This document shows positions 59,187 to 64,000 of a stretch of DNA of 64,000 bases, piece by piece. Position numbers and translations under genes: made by a program. Position 1 is the first letter of the stretch; the number at the start of each line of letters is the position of its first letter. The notes under the pieces are model-generated. The model did no database searches. It was not told where the DNA came from and saw only the letters and a list, made by a program, of their open reading frames with translations. The DNA is from Halobacteriovorax marinus SJ (GTDB taxonomy: Bacteria; Bdellovibrionota; Bacteriovoracia; Bacteriovoracales; Bacteriovoracaceae). Where the stretch lies: assembly GCF_000210915.2 (NCBI RefSeq), contig NC_016620.1:806001-870000 (forward strand). The letters run 5' to 3'.

Positions 59187-59738
59187 GTATTTCTCTAATA
59201 GGGTTACCATCTCTTGATTGAGTTGCGTTTTAGCAACATCTACCGCTGACTTACCACTATTGTCTTTGAGCGTCTTACTTGCTCCTTTTCTGATAAGCTC
59301 CTTGGCAATTTCTTGTCTATTAAAGAGTGAGGCATACATTAAAGCAGTTTGGTTTGCATTATTCTTTTGGTCTAACTTACAATCTGTCTTCATTAATTTA
59401 TAGGCGATCTTTAAGTTTCCTTTAAATATTGCACCCATGAGAGCAGTATTGCCTTTATTATCTTTTATGCAAGCATTAGCACCCTCTTTTAGAAGATAGT
59501 CTACAGTGCTCTTATGACCGTAGTAGGCGGCAAAGATGAGGGGAGTATATCCCTTCTCATCTTTAACATTTAAGTTTCCTCCGTACTTTCTATATTCTTT
59601 TATAAGAGCTAAGTTATTTTCTTTTGCTGCACGTGTAACCATTTTTATGAGCTTCGTTTGATCTTTAGAGCTATCTGCTGAATAAATATTCTGTGCAAAA
59701 ACTAAGCTAAGTATAAGTAGTGTTATTTGCTTCTTCAT
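59178..59738 (-). CDS. ankB: Periplasmic ankyrin-repeat protein (AnkB-like)
   Basis: 186 aa with a Sec signal peptide (LLILSLVFAQNIYS). Four ankyrin repeats follow: KGYTPLIFAAYYGHKSTVDYL, KGNTALMGAIFKGNLKIAYK, NQTALMYASLFNRQEIAKEL and a final partial one. The gene follows katB by 14 bases in the same direction. In Pseudomonas, AnkB is linked to KatB and supports its activity; the same partnership is inferred here. Confidence 0.87.
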   Translation of the reverse strand: MKKQITLLILSLVFAQNIYSADSSKDQTKLIKMVTRAAKENNLALIKEYRKYGGNLNVKDEKGYTPLIFAAYYGHKSTVDYLLKEGANACIKDNKGNTALMGAIFKGNLKIAYKLMKTDCKLDQKNNANQTALMYASLFNRQEIAKELIRKGASKTLKDNSGKSAVDVAKTQLNQEMVTLLEKYSH

Positions 59739-59752
59739 GCCTCACTCCTTTT

Positions 59753-61315
59753 TTAGTCTCTAAGTTTTACTACAACACTCTTTACTTTGTTTAAGTCAGT
59801 GTTTGTAAACTTTGCCAACTTCTCACCGTACTCTTTATCTGCTTTGTAAGCGTAGGCAATCATTTGAGTCACAATTAATTTATTTTTAATTTGATTTAGT
59901 GTTCCACCAAAGTTCTTAATTAAGTGTTCTTTATCAAAATCACTATAAGATCTATAAGTTTCACCTGCTTGCTTAAAGTTTTGAGTTTTAGCAATCATTT
60001 TCTGTTGTGTTGATCCAGAGAGCTTGTGCTGGCTATACTTATATTGTTGATCTTCGTGAAGAGTTCCTCGGTCTCTATTTAAGCTTCCATCAAAGTGGTT
60101 TGGTTGATAGTTAATATGCTCTTCATTGGCTACTCTTGTTGAGAGAGAACCGTCTTGAGCGTAAGTATTAATCTCAACTTTAGCTTTATTTACAGGTAAG
60201 TATTGGTAGTTAACGCCAAGTCTATACCTCTGTGTATCAGAGTAAGCGAATAACCTTCCTTGAAGTAATCTATCCTCTGATGGCTCGATACCTGGAACAA
60301 AAACTGCAGGTGAAAAGGCCGATTGTTCTGTAAATTGAAAGAAGTTTGTTGGAACTTTATTCAATGTCATTAAACCTAGTTTTGTACATTCAATTGAACT
60401 CATTTCACACTTCCAATCTTTAGTCACATCGAGCGGGTTGAAGTCATGTTTATCTAATTGGTCTAATTCCATGACAAGAGCTACGAGTTCCCAAGATGGG
60501 TAATTTCCTTTTTTAATATTGTCGTAGAGATCAGTTGTTAAATAAGAGAAGTCTTCCCCTTGTACCTTTTGCGCTTCTTTTGCAGTTAGGTTCTTTACTC
60601 CTTGCTTAGATACCCATCTAAACTTTACATAGCGAACCTTATTGTCTTTATTTACAAATTTGTAAGCGTGAACTCCGTTTCCATCCATTGTTCTTAAGCT
60701 GGCAGGAGTTCCCTTATTAGACATGAGATGTGTCCACATATGAATACTCTCTGGGTGATGGGCCATAAAATCAAAGATTCTATTTGGATCTTGCTTATTC
60801 GTTTTTGGATCAGGCTTTAATGAATTCACCATGTCTGGAAATTTAATCGCATCCCTTATAAAGAAGACGGGTAGGTTATTACCAACTAAGTCCCAATTTC
60901 CTTGATCAGTATAGAATTTAGTTGCAAACCCTCTAGGATCTCTCAATGACTCTGGAGATCCTTTAGAGTGAATAACTGAAGAGAATCTAACAAAGACAGG
61001 AGTCTTCTTATTCTTTCTATTAAAGAGGGAAGCTCTGGTAAGCTTTGAAAAGTCTCCATATGATTTAAAAACTCCATGCGCTCCAGTTCCTCTGGCGTGA
61101 ACAACTCTCTCAGGAATTCTCATTCTATCAAAGCGTGCTAACTTCTCAATGAGGTGTGCATCTTCAAGAAGAACCCCACCATTTGGACCCGCTGTTTTTG
61201 AGTTTTGATTATCTCCGACTGGGGCACCTGTTTCACGAGTAAGTGTTGTTGCATGGGCCGGTAGGGATAAAGTTGAAAGGACTACTAATGTTGTGCTCAA
61301 TTTCTTTATATTCAT
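59753..61315 (-). CDS. katB: Periplasmic catalase (KatB-type, monofunctional heme catalase)
   Basis: 520 aa from ATG 61315, with GGAGAAAG upstream (in-frame ATG 61327 lies before the RBS). A Sec signal (TTLVVLSTLSLPAHA) is present. Catalytic His is in RVVHARGTGAHGVF, the distal Asn in VGNNLPVFFIRDAIKFPD, and the heme Tyr in GRLFAYSDTQRYRLG. It breaks down hydrogen peroxide in the periplasm. It is in an operon with ankB, and a candidate OxyR-type site lies upstream. Confidence 0.95.
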   Translation of the reverse strand: MNIKKLSTTLVVLSTLSLPAHATTLTRETGAPVGDNQNSKTAGPNGGVLLEDAHLIEKLARFDRMRIPERVVHARGTGAHGVFKSYGDFSKLTRASLFNRKNKKTPVFVRFSSVIHSKGSPESLRDPRGFATKFYTDQGNWDLVGNNLPVFFIRDAIKFPDMVNSLKPDPKTNKQDPNRIFDFMAHHPESIHMWTHLMSNKGTPASLRTMDGNGVHAYKFVNKDNKVRYVKFRWVSKQGVKNLTAKEAQKVQGEDFSYLTTDLYDNIKKGNYPSWELVALVMELDQLDKHDFNPLDVTKDWKCEMSSIECTKLGLMTLNKVPTNFFQFTEQSAFSPAVFVPGIEPSEDRLLQGRLFAYSDTQRYRLGVNYQYLPVNKAKVEINTYAQDGSLSTRVANEEHINYQPNHFDGSLNRDRGTLHEDQQYKYSQHKLSGSTQQKMIAKTQNFKQAGETYRSYSDFDKEHLIKNFGGTLNQIKNKLIVTQMIAYAYKADKEYGEKLAKFTNTDLNKVKSVVVKLRD

Positions 61316-61401
61316 ATCTTTCTCCATTTCTTTCGAGCATTATTGGTTGATTAATAATCGCAAGAAACGGTGATAGAATAAAATATTACTTTCTTATGTC
61401 C

Positions 61402-61428
61402 TGATAGGATATATCTATCAGGTTTTTT
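61402..61428. promoter_or_regulatory. OxyR-like ATAG-N7-CTAT element or terminator upstream of katB
   Basis: ATAG (61404-61407), seven bases and CTAT (61415-61418) match one half of the OxyR consensus, inside a longer inverted repeat CCTGATAG/CTATCAGG, about 90 bases from the katB start. A second ATAG-N7-TATT is at 61373-61387. TTTTTT follows the hairpin on the plus strand, so a terminator is possible, but no plus-strand gene ends there. The regulatory reading is preferred, weakly. Confidence 0.45.
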
Positions 61429-61448
61429 ATTCCTGTAGTTTTAGTGGT

Positions 61449-62237
61449 TTAGCTGAAGAAAATCATCTTAATTGCTACAATAGAAAGAAAAATAGCGAAG
61501 CCTTTCTTCATCTTTTGCTGAGGTAGCCTGTGAGAGAGTTTCGCTCCAATATGAGCAAAGAATGAACTAGTAATGATCACACCGATGAAAGCAGGAAGGT
61601 ATATATAGCCTAGACTATGCTCGGGGAGACCTTGAACTTTTAATCCTGAAACGATGTAGGAGATTGATCCTACTATTGAAATAGGTAGTCCCAGGGCGGC
61701 AGATACACCTACAGCTTTCTTCATAGAGAAACCTCTCCATGAGAGAAAGGGAATACTAATTGTACCTCCACCAATACCAAGGATTGCAGACTTAAATCCT
61801 ATCAATGCTCCAACAAAAGAGTAGAGGATTAGTGAAGTCTCTTTTTGAACTTTATCAACCTTTACATCGAGAAACATTTTTATGGATACGAGTACGACAT
61901 AGACAGAGAAAACTATTTCTAAAAAGCTTGCTGAGAGCTTACTAGAGATCATCCCTCCGAAATAGGTACCGATAACTAAAGGGAAGAATATTTTCTTAAA
62001 GACTTGCCAGTCAATACCTTTTCTCTTTTGGTGTCCATAAACTGAGTTTGTCGCTGTTACTACAATGATTGAGAGGGAAGTTCCAATGGCCATATGGATG
62101 GCAATTTCAGGTGAAAATCCTAAGTACTTAAAACAGAAAAGTAAAGTTGGGACAATAACGAGTCCTCCGCCAATACCAAAAAGTCCAGAGAGTGTTCCTG
62201 CGAAGACACCGAGAAAGAGATAAATTAAGTATGTCAT
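61449..62237 (-). CDS. TauE/SafE-family permease
   Basis: 262 aa with about eight transmembrane helices. The TauE/SafE repeated motifs are present: GLFGIGGGLVIVPTLL at the start of the first half and GFKSAILGIGGGTISIPFL in the second. Family members move sulfite, sulfoacetate or other sulfur anions. It overlaps the rlmM gene by 4 bases. No sulfur pathway genes are nearby. Confidence 0.9.
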   Translation of the reverse strand: MTYLIYLFLGVFAGTLSGLFGIGGGLVIVPTLLFCFKYLGFSPEIAIHMAIGTSLSIIVVTATNSVYGHQKRKGIDWQVFKKIFFPLVIGTYFGGMISSKLSASFLEIVFSVYVVLVSIKMFLDVKVDKVQKETSLILYSFVGALIGFKSAILGIGGGTISIPFLSWRGFSMKKAVGVSAALGLPISIVGSISYIVSGLKVQGLPEHSLGYIYLPAFIGVIITSSFFAHIGAKLSHRLPQQKMKKGFAIFLSIVAIKMIFFS

Positions 62238-63253
62238 GATTGCTTACTTCCCATAATTGTAACTTCATTCTTATTGGCATTTAGTTGTTTAAGAATGATA
62301 TTAAATGTGCATTTCTTCGCTAGGTCTTTGAACTTTGTTAAGATATTGTACCCATCACTTCCTTGAAATTTAATGGTGAAAATGAAGTTGTGGCAAAGCT
62401 CTCCAACAACCCAAGTTTCGATCAATTCAATAACTCTCTCAGGTGTGGATATTATATCTGAGACTGCCCAATCGAGTGTTTCCTCTGGTCTATATTTAAA
62501 GGCATCGGTTTGTAAGAAAGTTACCTCTGGGTCAAGCATTAAGTCCTCTCGAAGTTCTGAGCGATCTATTGCAATGACACTGGCACCATTTTTTCTCGCA
62601 ATATAGGTCCAACCTCCAGGGCAGGCCCCAAGGTCAATAAGAGTTTCCCCAGCAGATATTTTCTTGCCCATAATCTCTTGAGCTTCAACAATTTTTTTAA
62701 AAGCACGGGATGGAGCTTTCTTGTCGTCTTCAACATTATTGAATCCCCCAATATAGGGAGAGTATAGAGTGCGATAGTTAGAAACTTCCTCTTTTGATTG
62801 AATAGAAATAACTGCACTACGATCATCTAAGATCATAACTTGAGCATGGGCCTTACTTGGGTTGAATTCCTTGCGCAAGATTTTAACTCTCTCTTTTCTA
62901 AGAGACTTATATATTTTGTCTTTTAAAATTTCTGCTCTACCTGTCTCTATAACACCATATTTCTGGGTCATACTAAAGACATGTAAATTTAAGAACTCTT
63001 CACTCTCGACTTTTTCTTTTATAAGTTCAACAATTTGATTGGCCTGCTTAGAGATAGAGTCCTCTGGAATAAGTTTCGTATTGATAAGTGCACTTGTAGA
63101 AAAAGCAATATATTTATTTTCTAGATTTACTGTCTCATCAATTGTTACAACAGGCAGACCTCTTAGCTTTTGTGATTGAGTATCAAGGTCTTGGATGAGC
63201 TCTCTTTGAAGAGGCTCAATCCACTGAGTATTTTTCGTAAGGATATAGTGCAA
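62234..63253 (-). CDS. rlmM: RlmM-like rRNA 2'-O-ribose methyltransferase
   Basis: 339 aa. An N-terminal THUMP-like region is followed by a FtsJ/RrmJ-type domain: LIDLGACPGGWTYIARKNG (SAM motif), ASVIAIDRSEL, then the catalytic tetrad elements Asp in DWAVSDII, Lys in IFTIKFQG and the Lys in SRAFKKIVEA. RlmM methylates C2498 of 23S rRNA. The order and length match RlmM. It shares 4 bases with the TauE gene. Confidence 0.87.
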   Translation of the reverse strand: MHYILTKNTQWIEPLQRELIQDLDTQSQKLRGLPVVTIDETVNLENKYIAFSTSALINTKLIPEDSISKQANQIVELIKEKVESEEFLNLHVFSMTQKYGVIETGRAEILKDKIYKSLRKERVKILRKEFNPSKAHAQVMILDDRSAVISIQSKEEVSNYRTLYSPYIGGFNNVEDDKKAPSRAFKKIVEAQEIMGKKISAGETLIDLGACPGGWTYIARKNGASVIAIDRSELREDLMLDPEVTFLQTDAFKYRPEETLDWAVSDIISTPERVIELIETWVVGELCHNFIFTIKFQGSDGYNILTKFKDLAKKCTFNIILKQLNANKNEVTIMGSKQS

Positions 63254-63329
63254 GTGAACTCCAATTTTCTTCCTAATAAGCCTAGCATTTAAATTTTAAT
63301 TTAACGAGGAAGAATGCTAAACTATAGCT

Positions 63330-63782
63330 ATGCAATTAATAGAAAAGGGAAGAACTCTTAAAATTAAAACCTCAATTATAACATTACTTTTTTGTGGAGT
63401 GATTTTTATCACAGGACTCTATCAGGTCTATAGATTTATTGATGGCCAAAATTACGATTTACTTGGTCTCTTTCTTTGCCTGAGTTTACCAATATTAGTT
63501 CTTGGATTTATTTATCCAAGAGAAATTCTTATAACAAAAGATAGTCATTTAACGATTAAGAGACTTTTTTTATTTAGAAGTGACAAGCACCAGTATGAAT
63601 TGACTCAAATTGATGGGGTAATGCTCTCAAGAGGTAAAGGGGACGGTGCTGCAAGTAATTATGGTGTCATCGTCATGAAAGGTAATGCTGTTATTAAGTC
63701 ATTTGGGCTTTTTTCAAAGCTTTCTAAGACAAAAGACAGAGAGACGGTATTTAATTTCTTCTCTGATATCTTGCTGCGTTAA
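63330..63782 (+). CDS. Small membrane protein with a PH-like domain, unknown function
   Basis: 150 aa with two adjacent transmembrane helices (TSIITLLFCGVIFITGLY and LLGLFLCLSLPILVLGFIY), followed by a beta-rich cytoplasmic part (LTIKRLFLFRSDKHQYEL then QIDGVMLSRG) that resembles the short PH-like domains of bacterial membrane proteins. No specific family is recognised. Confidence 0.65.
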   Translation: MQLIEKGRTLKIKTSIITLLFCGVIFITGLYQVYRFIDGQNYDLLGLFLCLSLPILVLGFIYPREILITKDSHLTIKRLFLFRSDKHQYELTQIDGVMLSRGKGDGAASNYGVIVMKGNAVIKSFGLFSKLSKTKDRETVFNFFSDILLR

Positions 63783-63817
63783 CTTTTCGCATGGCAAATA
63801 CTCTAAAATTGACTTTT

Positions 63818-63833
63818 GTTTGACTACTCAAAC
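63818..63833. promoter_or_regulatory. GTTTGA-N4-TCAAAC palindrome upstream of the right-edge gene
   Basis: GTTTGA (63818-63823), CTAC, TCAAAC (63828-63833) is a perfect 6-bp inverted repeat. Its flanks (TTTTGTTTGACT and CATTGTC) also resemble the heme-operon site (TTTTGTTTGACT and AATGTC). It lies 59 bases before ATG 63892. Confidence 0.68.
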
Positions 63834-63891
63834 ATTGTCATCGTAATCTCAGCCTCCACACACTACACATATTTCTACTGGGAAAGAAGAG

Positions 63892-64000
63892 ATGATCTTT
63901 AAAGTTTTACTACTGATTTTTGCCTCCAATTCTATCACTTTGGCCAATACTGTCTTAGATCAAAGATTAAAGTCTTATATTAAAACTTTTCAATTAAAGG
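63892..64000 (+). CDS. Secreted protein, 5' end only (runs off the window)
   Basis: The ATG at 63892 has GGGAAAGAAGAG before it. The first 36 residues are visible: a Sec signal peptide (MIFKVLLLIFASNSITLA), then NTVLDQRLKSYIKTFQLK. The mature N-terminus resembles the start of secreted di-heme cytochrome c peroxidases, but too little is present to decide. It carries a GTTTGA palindrome in its promoter. Confidence 0.6.
   Translation, partial: MIFKVLLLIFASNSITLANTVLDQRLKSYIKTFQLK

Noticed and set aside
62373-62826. Plus- and minus-strand ORFs inside rlmM
   Set aside because: They are shadows of a well-supported rRNA methyltransferase gene.
1-64000. CRISPR arrays, tRNA and rRNA genes, insertion sequences
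   Set aside because: None was seen on reading both strands; no regular repeat-spacer structure and no transposase motif is present.

Overview
The window looks like chromosome of a low-GC (mid-30s percent by eye) Gram-negative bacterium, most likely a marine Bdellovibrio-and-like predator close to Halobacteriovorax/Bacteriovorax. This is an inference from gene content, with no 16S gene to confirm it. The support is a high density of small secreted or lipid-anchored proteins, secreted wall- and DNA-degrading enzymes (GH25 muramidase, M15 carboxypeptidase, endonuclease I), a Bdellovibrionota-style HTH protein, ornithine-lipid genes, and tightly packed short operons on both strands. No rRNA, tRNA, CRISPR array or intact mobile element was seen.

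Layout. 1-5.0 kb is an accessory, defence-like island: the 3' end of an AlbA_2/Schlafen-type gene, an AbiGi-like gene, an unrecognised 237-aa partner, a CGNR zinc-finger relic, an orphan LanC-like protein, and an AbiEi antitoxin whose AbiEii toxin has lost its core. 5.1-8 kb holds a bicupin/heme-oxygenase-like diiron oxidase fusion, a divergent LysR regulator and a GNAT enzyme. 8-12.9 kb carries secreted Cys-rich proteins, an HTH regulator, a metallo-beta-lactamase-fold lipoprotein and a TetR/SMR unit with paired operators. 12.9-16.4 kb is a heme uptake and degradation operon (hmuTUV-hugZ), followed by fumC. 18.2-20.7 kb is a candidate zinc operon behind a Zur-like palindrome. 20.8-25.9 kb is mostly secreted proteins, including a HEXXH protein, a catalytically dead trypsin-fold protein and endonuclease I, plus an HDAC-family enzyme.

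26-35 kb is metabolic and transport: corA, cstA, a large PLP enzyme, yghU, gdx behind a guanidine-III riboswitch, argP/argO, a cytochrome P450 and a ZIP transporter. 36-39 kb encodes ornithine-lipid synthesis next to an M20 hydrolase. 39-44 kb has an M15 peptidase, yjdM, and a Tat-exported flavoprotein/SemiSWEET/GNAT-like operon divergent from speE. 44-54 kb contains a glutathione peroxidase, a GAF histidine kinase, an AsmA protein, rlmN, and a TetR-controlled ccdA/thioredoxin-peroxiredoxin redox operon. 54-64 kb contains GH25, a 2OG oxygenase, a fibrinogen-like lipoprotein, a core-less MtfA relative, ankB-katB, a TauE permease, rlmM and a truncated secreted gene.

The most interesting connecting signal is a 16-bp palindrome, GTTTGA-N4-TCAAAC. 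It lies upstream of the heme operon, between fumC and a small gene, between speE and the Tat flavoprotein (one mismatch), and upstream of the gene at the right edge. This suggests an undescribed, possibly iron- or heme-linked regulon. Other candidates for new biology are the bicupin-HDO locus, the AlbA_2-AbiGi-237 aa module, the orphan LanC-like gene and the candidate zinc operon.
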